Position numbers and translations under genes: made by a program
Shown: positions 39,515-47,981 of the stretch, in pieces
How positions within the stretch are numbered: position 1 is the first letter of the stretch
Layout: the number at the start of each line of letters is the position of its first letter
The notes under the pieces: generated by a model
What the model was told of the DNA's origin: nothing
What the model saw: only the letters and a program-made list of their open reading frames with translations
Database searches by the model: none
Origin: JASLDZ01 sp965199975
Lineage (GTDB): Bacteria > Pseudomonadota > Alphaproteobacteria > Caulobacterales > Caulobacteraceae
Reading direction: 5' to 3'
Length of the DNA: 64,000 nt
Assembly (NCBI GenBank): GCA_965199975.1
Contig: OZ241340.1
Coordinates: forward strand, 1,984,001 to 2,048,000

Positions 39515-40945
39515 GTGGGTGTGTCCAGCCGATCTGCGTTTGTCGCCTCCTCAGGCGATCTCGACTCCAGCGCAACCGCCGACCTGGCTGCTGCGTGGCG
39601 TCGACTGAACCACCCGGCACGGGCGGCTCATTCGGCGGCGCTCGTGGAGCATGCAGGCATGGGGGATCGCGCCGCCCTGCAACGCGCAATTACTGCGAGG
39701 GTGGGCGGCGCAGACATGCGGCCCGTGTTCGTCGCGGCGCTGGGGATCGATCGGTTCTCTCGTGTGCGAAGCGTCTTGGGCGATGAAGTCGCCGAGCACC
39801 TCGTGGATCAGCTGACGCTCCGGCTGAGGGGCTTGTCCGCCGATCTCGATCTGGGTCGCCTTGGGCTTGAGACCGTTGGCATCGCATTCTCCGCCGGCTC
39901 ACTTCGGGAGGCGATAGCCAAGGCAGAAGCCGCTCGTTCGCTCGCCGGCGGCGTCTACGCCTTTGGCGAGCACCGCATCGACGTCCGCGTCACCGGCGGT
40001 CTGAGCCTGGGCGGCCCGCCCGCCGCTTTGATGCAGGAGGCTGAACTCGCCCTTGAGGCCGCACGCACCGCGCGCCGGCCCGCCGCGATCTTCGACGCTG
40101 GCGCCCACGCCGCCGCGGCACAGGAATTCTCGCTAATGCCTGAGCTGCGCCAAGCCATCGCCGACAACACCCTGCATCTCGAGCACCAACCCAAGTTCGA
40201 TCTGCGCCGCGCCACGTTCTCAGGCGTGGAAAGCCTGGTGCGCTGGATCCATCCCAGCTTGGGCCGACTGGCGCCCGACCTTTTCGTGGCGATGGCCGAG
40301 GAGACGGGCGACATCCAGGCGCTCACCAAGTGGGTGCTGGAGCAGGTGATCGCCGAGCAGGCCGCCCTTTACGCCTGCGGGCACCGGCTGACCTTCGCCG
40401 TAAACCTCTCGGGCCGTCTGGTGGGCGACCGCGCCGCCGTCGACGCTCTGCTTGAGCTGGCGGCCGGGGCGCAAGCGCCCCTCGTCTTCGAGGTGACTGA
40501 GACGGCGGTGATCGCCGACCCGGAAGCCGGGATCTCTAATCTCGAGCGCATTGCCGACGCAGGTCACGGTGTGTCGATCGATGACTATGGCTCGGGTCTC
40601 TCGTCGCTGGCTTACCTGAAGCAAATGCCCGCCAATGAATTGAAGCTCGACCGCAGTCTGCTGCAGGGTGTCACTAGAGGTCGCCGCGATGCGCTCCTGA
40701 TCCGCTCTACGATCGACCTTGCGCATGCGCTCGGCATGAAGGTGGTGGCCGAAGGCGTTGAAGACGACGCCACGCTGGCGCTGCTGGCTTCGATGGGCTG
40801 CGATGTCGTGCAAGGTTGGCGCGTCTCCCGACCGTTGCCGTTCGCAAGATTGCGCGACTTTCTTGACAGTCACACTGCAGAGACGGCCCGTGGTGAAGTG
40901 GTGTGGGGTCTAGACGGGCCAATCGGCTTGCAGGCACAAGCCTGA
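39515..40945 (+). CDS. Degenerate GGDEF plus EAL-domain cyclic-di-GMP phosphodiesterase
   Basis: A 476-aa soluble protein. Residues of about 65-205 resemble a GGDEF domain without the GGDEF motif, so diguanylate cyclase activity is unlikely. Residues of about 212-465 form an EAL domain with key residues visible: ESLVRW (Glu239), NLSG, EVTET, IDDYGSG, LKLDRS and AEGVED. Phosphodiesterase activity is therefore plausible. Several GTG codons cluster at 39511-39521, so the exact start is uncertain. No signal peptide or membrane helix was seen. It lies 121 bp downstream of clpV after a hairpin, so it is likely its own unit; a link to T6SS control is only suggested by position. Confidence 0.88.
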   Translation: MGVSSRSAFVASSGDLDSSATADLAAAWRRLNHPARAAHSAALVEHAGMGDRAALQRAITARVGGADMRPVFVAALGIDRFSRVRSVLGDEVAEHLVDQLTLRLRGLSADLDLGRLGLETVGIAFSAGSLREAIAKAEAARSLAGGVYAFGEHRIDVRVTGGLSLGGPPAALMQEAELALEAARTARRPAAIFDAGAHAAAAQEFSLMPELRQAIADNTLHLEHQPKFDLRRATFSGVESLVRWIHPSLGRLAPDLFVAMAEETGDIQALTKWVLEQVIAEQAALYACGHRLTFAVNLSGRLVGDRAAVDALLELAAGAQAPLVFEVTETAVIADPEAGISNLERIADAGHGVSIDDYGSGLSSLAYLKQMPANELKLDRSLLQGVTRGRRDALLIRSTIDLAHALGMKVVAEGVEDDATLALLASMGCDVVQGWRVSRPLPFARLRDFLDSHTAETARGEVVWGLDGPIGLQAQA

Positions 40946-40964
40946 CGGTGTTTTCAGACACCGT
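40945..40964 (+). terminator. Hairpin at the end of the EAL gene
   Basis: A 7-bp stem (40945-40951 with 40958-40964) begins on the last base of the stop codon. A purine-rich run (GGGGAGAGCGGGTGAGG) follows, which looks like part of a dispersed intergenic repeat rather than a T-tract. Confidence 0.4.
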
Positions 40965-41028
40965 AGGGGAGAGCGGGTGAGGCTGGGCCATGCCCGCCCG
41001 CAAGCCCCCAAACCTGCGCAACGTGACG

Positions 41029-41581
41029 TGACCCCCTTTTTTCATCCAGCCGTAACGAGAGTCCGGCGGTGATCTGAGCCCTGGTTTGGGGGTGTGGCAA
41101 GGGTCGGGGGTGCGGAGCCTCTAGGCTGCGCAGCACCCCCGGCGGCGTGTCCGCGGAGGGCGTCGGCGTAGGCCTGCGGCGTCAGCCAGCCAAGCTTCGA
41201 GTGCGGTCGCTTCTCGTTGTAGTCACGCCGCCAGGTCTCCAGCACCGTCCGGGCGTGGCCGAGCGAACGGAACAGGGTCTCGTTGAGCAGCTCGTCGCGC
41301 GGGCGGCCGTTGAAGCTCTCGTTGTAGCCGTTCTGCTGCGGCTTGCCGGGTGAGATGTAATGCCAGCCGACGCCGGTCTCGTCGGCCCAGGTCAGGATGG
41401 CGTTAGAGGTCAGCTCCGTGCCGTTGTCGCTGACGATGGTTTCGGGCCGGCCGCGGAGCTGCACCAGGCGCTCAAGCTCGCGGCCACGCGCAACCCGGAG
41501 ATCGACGTGTCGGCGACCAGCGCTAGGCCCTCGCGGGTGTCGGTGCGGCGCTTGCGACGGTCGCCGGTGGCATCGCCTTAG
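41029..41581 (-). pseudogene. IS3-family transposase (OrfB) remnant, frameshifted and 5'-truncated
   Basis: The minus strand encodes the C-terminal half of an IS3-family (IS407/IS51-like) integrase: VSDNGTELTSNAILTW, HYISPGKPQQNGYNESFNG and DELLNETLF, including the second Asp and the Glu of DDE. Upstream, LALVADTSISGLRVA sits in a different frame. A single-base loss near 41480 explains the switch. Sequence before about 41581 no longer matches, so the first catalytic Asp and all of OrfA are gone. TGACCCCC at 41029 may be the surviving right terminal repeat; no matching left end was found. The element is dead. Confidence 0.88.
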
Positions 41582-42156
41582 CAAGCCGTCCGGTTCGAAA
41601 CTCAGATAAGGGGCACAATCATGAGGCGGGGCTTAATCACCGAATGACGAAGAAGGCTGGCATGTTGGCGATCAACGCAGCCGGCAAGTTCAAGCTTGGC
41701 GACAAGATCGTAATCCGCATGGTGTACGGCGCCAAATGGCCGAAGCTGTTCTTGTCAAAGCAGCGAACTCTTATGTCGTCGAGCGTCATTATTTCGCTGA
41801 TCTTCTAGACGGACTGTTTTAGAGCCAGCTAAGATTAGAAGGAGGGATCAGCGTCGTCCTGAGAACCGTGCATTTATGGCGTGGGGGGCTAAGCGAGCTG
41901 CTCGGCCACGCACCTGCCACCCTTGGCGGGCCGGATGATACGATGTAGCGCATCGGGATAACGCCGCGCCCGGCCGGGAATAAGCCTGTTGAAAACAAAA
42001 GCGTCGTTTTCTGACGGCAGATTCGACGGTATGCAATTTTTGCATGCGGGAAAATTCTTTTCAGCTCAACGACTCAAGTCGCCAAGAGGCAATGGAGTGG
42101 GAGTGAGGCGGCGGCGATTTCACCAATTGGCTAGCTTTATGGCCTAGCACGCGTCG
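41582..42156. other. AT-richer gene-free interval (IS scar)
   Basis: This stretch of about 575 bp between the transposase remnant and the first GT87 gene has visibly lower GC than its surroundings (for example 41980-42060). It holds one possible gene remnant (41644-41808) and a small perfect inverted repeat, ATGCAA-TTT-TTGCAT, at 42031-42045. No other gene, RNA or terminator was recognised. It looks like decayed foreign or rearranged DNA. Confidence 0.6.
41644..41808 (+). pseudogene. Possible aldo/keto reductase N-terminal remnant
   Basis: A 54-codon open frame starting at ATG 41644. Its first 30 residues (AAGKFKLGDK...RMVYGA) resemble the opening of aldo/keto reductases (KFKLGD-VNRLGYGAM), after which the resemblance stops. 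It is far too short to be active. The match is weak and by eye; it may be a chance open frame. Confidence 0.35.
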
Positions 42157-43392
42157 ATGCCTTTGCTTCGCCGCTACCCGAAAATCGCTTTTGAAAATCC
42201 AGTCTCGTTGGCGGCGCTGGTAGCGTTGGCGCCGACGGCAGCGTCCGCTGTTCTGCTGATCGTTGCCGCCTGGACGGGCGCATGGGGCGCCACGCCACAC
42301 GCGCCCGTCTGCAGCACAGATTTCGCGGTGTTTTGGTCGGTCGGCCGCCTTACACTTCAGGGTCATGCAGCCGACGTCTACGATCAAGGCACCATTCATG
42401 CCTTCGTAGCGCGTACATTTGGATCTTCCTTGGCGCGGCTGCCCTTCTTCTACCCGCCGCCGTTCGTTGCCGTTATTGCCCCCTTGGGTGCTTTGTCATA
42501 CCGTTCAGCCTTCGCCGTGTGGACGATAGCCATGGCGACTGCGTATGCGGCTGCCGGAAGGCTTCTCCGGCTTTGGGCAAGCGCCGTGATTGTCGCCCTC
42601 GCGGCCCCCGGTGTTCTCACCTGCCTGTGGCTCGGGCAGAGTAGCCTGTGGTTGGCCACCACAATGCTGGTAGGGCTCACGCTCCTGCGACGTCGCCCCT
42701 GGCTGGCGGGGCTAATCCTCGCCACGTTAGCCTGCAAACCGCAGTTCGCGATCCTCGCGCCCATCGCGCTTCTGGCGGGGGCGCGCTGGCGAGCGCTCAG
42801 CGGGTTGGCGACTGGCTACGTCCTCCTTATCGGGCTTTCGTTGACGCTGCTCGGGCCTGCAGTTTTCCTGAGCTTCCTCAATGTCAGCGGCGAACTTCGG
42901 TCGGCGTTCGTCGCCGGCGGCTGGTTCCGGTGGAGCGAAGTGCAGAGCGTGTACGGCTTTGCCCGGTCCGCTGGCTTGCAGCCAGATGCGGCGCTGATCT
43001 TGCACGGTGCGGTTGCGCTCGCGGTCGTAGCGGGCGTAGTGGCCCTCTGGCGCTCCCGCGCGCCCGACGATCTCAGTCTGGCCGCCGTCGCCGTGGGAGG
43101 CCTTCTGGTCACTCCGTATGTGTTCTTTTACGACGAGGTCTTCTTGGGCGTAGGCGCGGTGTTCTTGCTGCGGCACGCAGAGGCCTATGGGGGAGTGACT
43201 CGCATGCAAGCCGCCACTGCGGCCGCCGCCTACCTGCTTCCTCAAGCCTATCTGATCAGCCATGATCTCTCCACTTCACCCTTTTGCGCCGCGGCCATGC
43301 TCCTTTTGATCGGCTGGCGAGCGGCCCAACCAGGACTTCCGATCGAAGAGGGACATCTCCCTTTCCCTGCGGCGACGAGTATCGCTGCGTGA
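42157..43392 (+). CDS. GT87-type (DUF2029) polytopic membrane glycosyltransferase-like protein, copy 1
   Basis: A 411-aa integral membrane protein with about ten hydrophobic segments. After the first helix comes an extracytoplasmic stretch with DFAVFWSVGRL, YDQGTI and FFYPPPFVAVIAPLG, the pattern of GT87/DUF2029 proteins, which use polyprenyl-phosphate sugars to modify cell-envelope glycans. ACKPQ in the middle is also family-like. It is paralogous to the next gene. No clear Shine-Dalgarno lies before the ATG. The sugar and acceptor cannot be told from sequence. Confidence 0.82.
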   Translation: MPLLRRYPKIAFENPVSLAALVALAPTAASAVLLIVAAWTGAWGATPHAPVCSTDFAVFWSVGRLTLQGHAADVYDQGTIHAFVARTFGSSLARLPFFYPPPFVAVIAPLGALSYRSAFAVWTIAMATAYAAAGRLLRLWASAVIVALAAPGVLTCLWLGQSSLWLATTMLVGLTLLRRRPWLAGLILATLACKPQFAILAPIALLAGARWRALSGLATGYVLLIGLSLTLLGPAVFLSFLNVSGELRSAFVAGGWFRWSEVQSVYGFARSAGLQPDAALILHGAVALAVVAGVVALWRSRAPDDLSLAAVAVGGLLVTPYVFFYDEVFLGVGAVFLLRHAEAYGGVTRMQAATAAAAYLLPQAYLISHDLSTSPFCAAAMLLLIGWRAAQPGLPIEEGHLPFPAATSIAA

Positions 43393-43450
43393 GCGGAGCT
43401 TGCGGCATTCGGCCCGCAGATGCGGGCGGAGTTGATCACACGGCGCGGTC

Positions 43451-44725
43451 GTGAGCCGTTCCCCAAGCAAGTTTGAGCCACGGTCACCCGGCGTAGGTGC
43501 GGTGCGCTCGATTTTTTCCGACCCCGTCTCAGTCGGTGCAGTGAATGCATTCCTGCTGCTGGCGCTCTCGGTCGTCTACCTTGTCCGATCGGGTGTGGCA
43601 GGCATTTGGGGCTCGCTGCCGCACGGCGAGACCGGCGTCGTGGATTTCGCGGCCTTTTGGTCTTCGGCCAGGGTGGTCGTCGCGGGCCATGCGGCGCAGG
43701 CCTACGATTGGCGCGCGCTCGAGGCCGTGCTCGAGCGTGCGAGCGGTGAGGCGATCCCCAAGGGGCTGCCAGTCTACTATCCGCCGCCCTTCCTGCTCAT
43801 GATTGCGCCCTTGGGGTGGTTGCCTTACGGCGTCGCCTTCGCGGTTTGGGTCGCCGGCGGCCTTGTGGCTTTCACCGCCGCTGTGCGCCTGGCCAGCCGG
43901 CGGCTGGCCGTGTTGATCGTCGCTATCGCGGGCGTGGGAGTCTTCGCTTCGGCGATGGTGGGGCAGAACGGCATCTATACGGCCGCGCTGATTGGTGCAG
44001 GCCTGCTCTTGATTGAGCGGCGCCCGCTGGTGGCGGGCGTTCTGCTGGGGCTGCTGTGCTGCAAGCCGCAGCTGGCGATGCTGGTCCCAGTGGCGCTCAT
44101 CGCCGGCGGACACCGGCGCACGCTTGGGACCGCGGCGGTGTGCGCAGCGGTCCTGATTGTGGGGGCCGGATTGGTTCTCGGCTGGAGCACCTACTCCGCG
44201 TTTTTCGTCGCGGCCGAGAACGCGCGACACAGCTTTGTCACCACCGGCTGGTTGTCCTGGGGCAAGGTGCAGACGATCTATGGCGCCTTGCGCGAGGCGA
44301 GAATGCTCGTGTCGCCGGCCATCGCCCTCGCCTGCGCGGTGTCGGTTGCCTGCGCGCTCGCGGTCGCCTGGCTGTGGCGACGCGGCGCGCGGGCGCCCTT
44401 GCGCGTCGCCGCGGTCGCTGCAGGCGCCTATCTCGCCACGCCCTACGCCTTCTCCTACGACGCCGCGCTCTTGGGCATGGCCACAGCCTACTTGCTGGCG
44501 GATGTCAGCCGCGCCCGCCCGTTGAGCGTCGGCGAGATGATCGCGTTGCCGCTCGCGTTCATCGCGCCCTTCCTGGCCAATCCCTGGCCTACGACCGCGC
44601 CTTCGGCGGCGATCCTTCTCGTGATCGCGCTCTGGCGCGCCCGGCCCGCGGCTGATGTCGTCTCCATTACGGAGATTTCACCCCCGGTTTCGCATCCATC
44701 GGCGACTGTGGAAGCCTCTACCTAG
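43451..44725 (+). CDS. GT87-type (DUF2029) polytopic membrane glycosyltransferase-like protein, copy 2
   Basis: A 424-aa paralogue of the preceding gene: VDFAAFWSSARVV, YYPPPFLLMIAPLG, CCKPQLAML and WGKVQTIYG line up with DFAVFWSVGRL, FYPPPFVAVIAPLG, ACKPQFAIL and WSEVQSVYG there. It has about ten membrane helices. Start is GTG at 43451, 58 bp after copy 1. It is more GC-rich than copy 1, so the copies differ in composition as well as sequence. The product is presumably a polyprenyl-linked sugar transferase; its substrate is unknown. Confidence 0.82.
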   Translation: MSRSPSKFEPRSPGVGAVRSIFSDPVSVGAVNAFLLLALSVVYLVRSGVAGIWGSLPHGETGVVDFAAFWSSARVVVAGHAAQAYDWRALEAVLERASGEAIPKGLPVYYPPPFLLMIAPLGWLPYGVAFAVWVAGGLVAFTAAVRLASRRLAVLIVAIAGVGVFASAMVGQNGIYTAALIGAGLLLIERRPLVAGVLLGLLCCKPQLAMLVPVALIAGGHRRTLGTAAVCAAVLIVGAGLVLGWSTYSAFFVAAENARHSFVTTGWLSWGKVQTIYGALREARMLVSPAIALACAVSVACALAVAWLWRRGARAPLRVAAVAAGAYLATPYAFSYDAALLGMATAYLLADVSRARPLSVGEMIALPLAFIAPFLANPWPTTAPSAAILLVIALWRARPAADVVSITEISPPVSHPSATVEAST

Positions 44726-44769
44726 CGAATCCCGCCGCGTGCGGGCCGTCTTCTCCGGGAACGCCCGTC

Positions 44770-45195
44770 ATGGTCACGCTGATCTTCTTCACCTTCCTCG
44801 CCGCGGTCATCATCGTGCCGCAGGTCCTGCGCTCGCAGGACCGCAAGCGCATGTACGACACTCTGCGCACCGCCTACGAGAAGGGCCAGCCCGTTCCGCC
44901 CGAAATGCTCGAGGCCATGACGCGGCGCACCCGCTATGCGCCGGGCGAGGCGCTCGAGACGGTCGATCCCAACTTCGCCGCCCATCGCGACCTGCGGCGC
45001 GCTGTGGTGTGGCTCTCCATAGGCATAGGCTTCGTGCTGATCGGCGCCTGCTTCTACGCCGGCCTCTACAACGTCGGCGGGTCGATGGAGACGCTGGCGA
45101 GCTTCTCGGCCATCGGCGCGGTGCCGGCGTGCGTAGGCCTGGCGTTCCTCGGCCTCTGGTTCTTCGGCTCGCGCCACGCTTCGCCCCGCGGCTGA
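44770..45195 (+). CDS. Small membrane protein of the DUF6249-like type
   Basis: A 141-aa protein with an N-terminal helix (1-19), a charged cytoplasmic segment (RSQDRKRMYDTLRTAYEKGQPVPPEML, about 23-47), and two more hydrophobic helices (about 77-97 and 112-132). The 'EKGQPVPPEML' stretch recalls DUF6249 membrane proteins, which often sit beside ECF sigma factors. That fits here: the sigma gene starts 24 bp downstream. Function unknown; possibly part of the sigma factor's sensing set. Confidence 0.75.
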   Translation: MVTLIFFTFLAAVIIVPQVLRSQDRKRMYDTLRTAYEKGQPVPPEMLEAMTRRTRYAPGEALETVDPNFAAHRDLRRAVVWLSIGIGFVLIGACFYAGLYNVGGSMETLASFSAIGAVPACVGLAFLGLWFFGSRHASPRG

Positions 45196-45219
45196 TCGCC
45201 CGATCGCGCGGACGCCGGC

Positions 45220-45810
45220 ATGGCGCCTCCACCCCAGACGCGGCTCCAGGCGTTGAGCGACATGGACCTGTCGGCGCTCGCCGCCGCAGGCGACCGGCGC
45301 GCCTTCGGCGAGCTGGCGCGCCGCCACGTGGGCGGCGTGCGCGCGCTCCTGCGCCGCATGGGCGCCGAATCGGCGCTGGCTGACGATTTGGCGCAGGACG
45401 CCTTCCTGCAGGCCTTCGAGCGCATGGGCGATTTCCGGGGAGAGGGGGCCTTCGCCGGCTGGGTGAAGCGCATCGCCGCGCGGCGCTATCTCAAGCGCCG
45501 CAAGAGCAGTTTGCGGCTCGAGGACACGCTGGGCGACGAAGACGCCTTCCCTGACCCGCGCGGGCCCTCGCAAGGCGACAGGCTCGACCTGGACGCGGCG
45601 CTGCAGGGCCTTGCGGCCGGCGAGCGGGTGTGCGTCACCTTGTGCTTCGGCGCGGGGCTGACCCACGCCGAAGCCGCGGAGGCGCTGGGGGCGCCGCTCG
45701 GCACGGTGAAGTCCCACGTCAAACGTGGGCTCGAGAAGCTGCGGCGGCGCATGGGGGTGGACGTCCCCGCTGCGACGCCGGCGGCGGCGGAAGGTGGCGC
45801 GCATGGCTGA
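45220..45810 (+). CDS. ECF-type RNA polymerase sigma factor
   Basis: A 196-aa sigma-70 family protein with regions 2 and 4 only. Region 2 is at about 20-90 (DDLAQDAFLQAFERMGDFRGEGAFAGW). Region 4 is at about 125-180, with helix-turn-helix THAEAAEALGAPLGTVKSHVKRGLEKLR. The arrangement small membrane protein, sigma, small membrane protein suggests an envelope-stress type regulator. The stop overlaps the next gene by 8 bp. Confidence 0.92.
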   Translation: MAPPPQTRLQALSDMDLSALAAAGDRRAFGELARRHVGGVRALLRRMGAESALADDLAQDAFLQAFERMGDFRGEGAFAGWVKRIAARRYLKRRKSSLRLEDTLGDEDAFPDPRGPSQGDRLDLDAALQGLAAGERVCVTLCFGAGLTHAEAAEALGAPLGTVKSHVKRGLEKLRRRMGVDVPAATPAAAEGGAHG

Positions 45811-46183
45811 TCCCCAGTTCGAGCGCACCCTGCTGAACCTGTTCGCCGACGCGCCCTCCGCGCCCGACGCGCCGCTGTTCGCCCGACGGCTGGAGCAGCG
45901 CCTGGAATTCCGCTGGACGCTGCGGCGCCTGGTCATCGGCTTCGCCGCGCTCGGCAGCGCGCTCCTCGCCGCCTGGCAGCTCGCGGGCTCGACCGTGGTG
46001 AGCCGAGTGGTCGACGCCTGCAGCGCGCCGCTGATGCTGGTGGAGCGCCGCTGGCACGTGATGGACGCCGAGGTGACTCTCCTGAAAGCCCTGCCGGTGC
46101 CGCCTGACGTCGGCTGGCTCCTGGGCGGGCTCGTGCTCCTGGCCGTGGGCCTGGCCGCGACGCGGATGGTGGACGAGGTCTGA
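45803..46183 (+). CDS. Membrane partner of the ECF sigma factor, possible anti-sigma
   Basis: A 126-aa protein starting at ATG 45803, inside the end of the sigma gene. The N-terminal 40 residues are charged and cytoplasmic (DPQFERTLLNLFAD, RRLEQRLEFR). Two hydrophobic helices follow (about 47-70 and 103-121). Overlap with an ECF gene and this topology suggest an anti-sigma role, but no anti-sigma domain motif is recognisable. Confidence 0.7.
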   Translation: MADPQFERTLLNLFADAPSAPDAPLFARRLEQRLEFRWTLRRLVIGFAALGSALLAAWQLAGSTVVSRVVDACSAPLMLVERRWHVMDAEVTLLKALPVPPDVGWLLGGLVLLAVGLAATRMVDEV

Positions 46184-46265
46184 GCCGCCGCCGTCTGCGT
46201 CGTATCTCGCGCGCCGCTCCTGGGCTAAGGCCCATCCCCTACGTCCGCCGGAGGTTCACCGCCCG

Positions 46266-47099
46266 ATGTCCGCCCAGCGCGAAGACCGTGTCCGCCGCGT
46301 CGCCGCGCCCGACATCACCGCGCGCAAGGGCGGCGAACCGCTCGTGTGCCTGACCGCCTACACCGCGCCCATGGCCGAGATCCTCGACGAGCACTGCGAC
46401 CTGCTGCTCGTGGGCGACTCGGTCGGCATGGTGCTGCACGGCCTGCCCAACACCGTCGGCGTGACGCTGGAGATGATGATCCTGCACGGGCAGGCGGTGA
46501 TGCGGGGATCGCGCAAGGCGATGGTGGTGGTCGATATGCCGTTCGGGTCCTACGAGGGCGACCCTAGGGACGCCTACGCCAACGCCGCGCGGGTGATGAA
46601 GGAGACGGGCGCGCAAGGCGTGAAGGTGGAGAGCGGCCCCACCGTGCCCGACACCATCCGCTATCTCGTCGAGCGCGGGATTCCTGTGATGGGCCACGTC
46701 GGCCTGCGCCCCCAGGCCGTGCTCACCGACGGCGCCTTCAAGGCCAAAGGCAAGGATGAGGCCGGCCGCGCCCGCGTGATGGCCGAGGCCGAGGCGGCGC
46801 AGGCGGCCGGGGCCTTCTCGATCGTGATCGAGGGCGTGGCCGAGCCGCTCGCGCGCGAGATCACCGAGCGCCTGGCCGTGCCCACCGTCGGCATCGGCGC
46901 CTCGGCGGGCTGCGACGGCCAAATTCTCGTCACCGACGACATGCTTGGTATGTTCGACTGGACGCCGAAGTTCGTGCGTCGCTACGCCGGCCTGCGCGCC
47001 GGGATCGCCGAGGCCGTCGCCGCCTACGCGCAGGACGTCCGCGCCCGCCGGTTCCCGGCCGAGGCCGAGACGTACTTCGCCAAGCGCGCGACAGGCTGA
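46266..47099 (+). CDS. panB: Ketopantoate hydroxymethyltransferase (PanB)
   Basis: Makes ketopantoate from 2-oxoisovalerate and methylene-tetrahydrofolate, the first step of pantothenate synthesis. The 277-aa length is standard. Conserved segments: VCLTAYTAPMAEILDEHCD, LLVGDSVGMVLHG (metal-binding Asp), VVVDMPFGSYE, GVKVESG, GHVGLRPQ and IGASAGCDGQILVTDDMLGM. GGAGG precedes the start. panC is not adjacent. Confidence 0.97.
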   Translation: MSAQREDRVRRVAAPDITARKGGEPLVCLTAYTAPMAEILDEHCDLLLVGDSVGMVLHGLPNTVGVTLEMMILHGQAVMRGSRKAMVVVDMPFGSYEGDPRDAYANAARVMKETGAQGVKVESGPTVPDTIRYLVERGIPVMGHVGLRPQAVLTDGAFKAKGKDEAGRARVMAEAEAAQAAGAFSIVIEGVAEPLAREITERLAVPTVGIGASAGCDGQILVTDDMLGMFDWTPKFVRRYAGLRAGIAEAVAAYAQDVRARRFPAEAETYFAKRATG

Positions 47100-47240
47100 C
47101 GCGGCCCCGCGCGAGCGTTGCCGGGGCGGCGACGCCCGACTAGGTTGCCGGCCCGCTCGGGGACCCGGGCGTCTTCCTTCCGCCCTCGGACCGGTCGCGC
47201 TGCACATCGCGCGCTGGCCATGTCCCTTCCCGGAGCCCGC

Positions 47241-47981
47241 GTGGCCGACGTCTTCAACGAAGCCGACCAGGACTTTCGTGCGGCGCGTACGCGAGACCTG
47301 TTCTCGCGCGGATGGCCCTACGCCGCCGCCGTGGCCGTGGCCGTGCTCCTGGCCGCGCTCGGCTTCATGGCCTGGAGCGCCTACGCCGACGCCCAGGCGG
47401 CCAAGGCCTCCAAGCTCTACGCCCAGGGCCTCGCCGCCGCCCAGGCGGGAGACGACGCGGGCGCGCGGCGCGCCTTCCAGCAGATCGGCGGCGCCGCGCC
47501 CGCCAGCTACAAGACGCTGGCGCTGATGCAGCAGGCTGGACTGAGCCTCAGGGCCAACAAACCCGCCGACGCGCTGCGCATGCTGGACGAGGCCGACCAC
47601 GCCGCGCCCGGCCGCATCCTGGGCGACGCCGCCGCGCTCGAGGCCGCCTTCATCGCCATGGACACCCAGCCGCTGTCCAACGTCGAGAACCGGCTGCAGC
47701 CGCTGCTCGAGCCCAAGCGGCCCTATCGAGACATGGCGCGCGAGGCGCTGGCCACCGCCAAGCTCGCCGCCGGCCGGGGCGCCGAGGCGCGCCGTGACTT
47801 CCAGCTGCTCGTGCTGTCGCAGGACGTGTCGGACTCCTCGCGCCAGCGCGCCCAGGCGGCGCTGGCGATGATCGATTCGGGCGAGGCCGCCGCCGTGCCC
47901 GCGGCGGTGAAGGCCGAGCTCGCCCTGCCGCCGCTTCCCCCCGCGCCCCCAGCGCTCGCCGCGGGTCCCGGAGCCCAGTGA
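47241..47981 (+). CDS. YfgM-like membrane-anchored TPR protein
   Basis: A protein of about 246 aa: short cytoplasmic N terminus (VADVFNEADQDFRAART), one membrane helix (about 27-48), and a periplasmic TPR-like region with Ala-rich helices, ending in a Pro/Ala tail. In many alphaproteobacteria such a protein sits directly before bamB and der, as here. The Escherichia coli relative YfgM works at the SecYEG exit. GTG at 47241 is chosen because GGAG lies at correct spacing; ATG at 47220 would add seven residues. The stop overlaps the bamB start. Confidence 0.8.
   Translation: MADVFNEADQDFRAARTRDLFSRGWPYAAAVAVAVLLAALGFMAWSAYADAQAAKASKLYAQGLAAAQAGDDAGARRAFQQIGGAAPASYKTLALMQQAGLSLRANKPADALRMLDEADHAAPGRILGDAAALEAAFIAMDTQPLSNVENRLQPLLEPKRPYRDMAREALATAKLAAGRGAEARRDFQLLVLSQDVSDSSRQRAQAALAMIDSGEAAAVPAAVKAELALPPLPPAPPALAAGPGAQ

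Noticed and set aside
41042..41584. Intact IS3 transposase gene
   Set aside because: The first catalytic Asp and OrfA are missing and a one-base frameshift near 41480 breaks the remaining domain.
45725..45802. N-terminal Arg-rich extension of the sigma partner
   Set aside because: It lies inside the sigma gene in another frame; ATG 45803 gives a normal cytoplasmic start.
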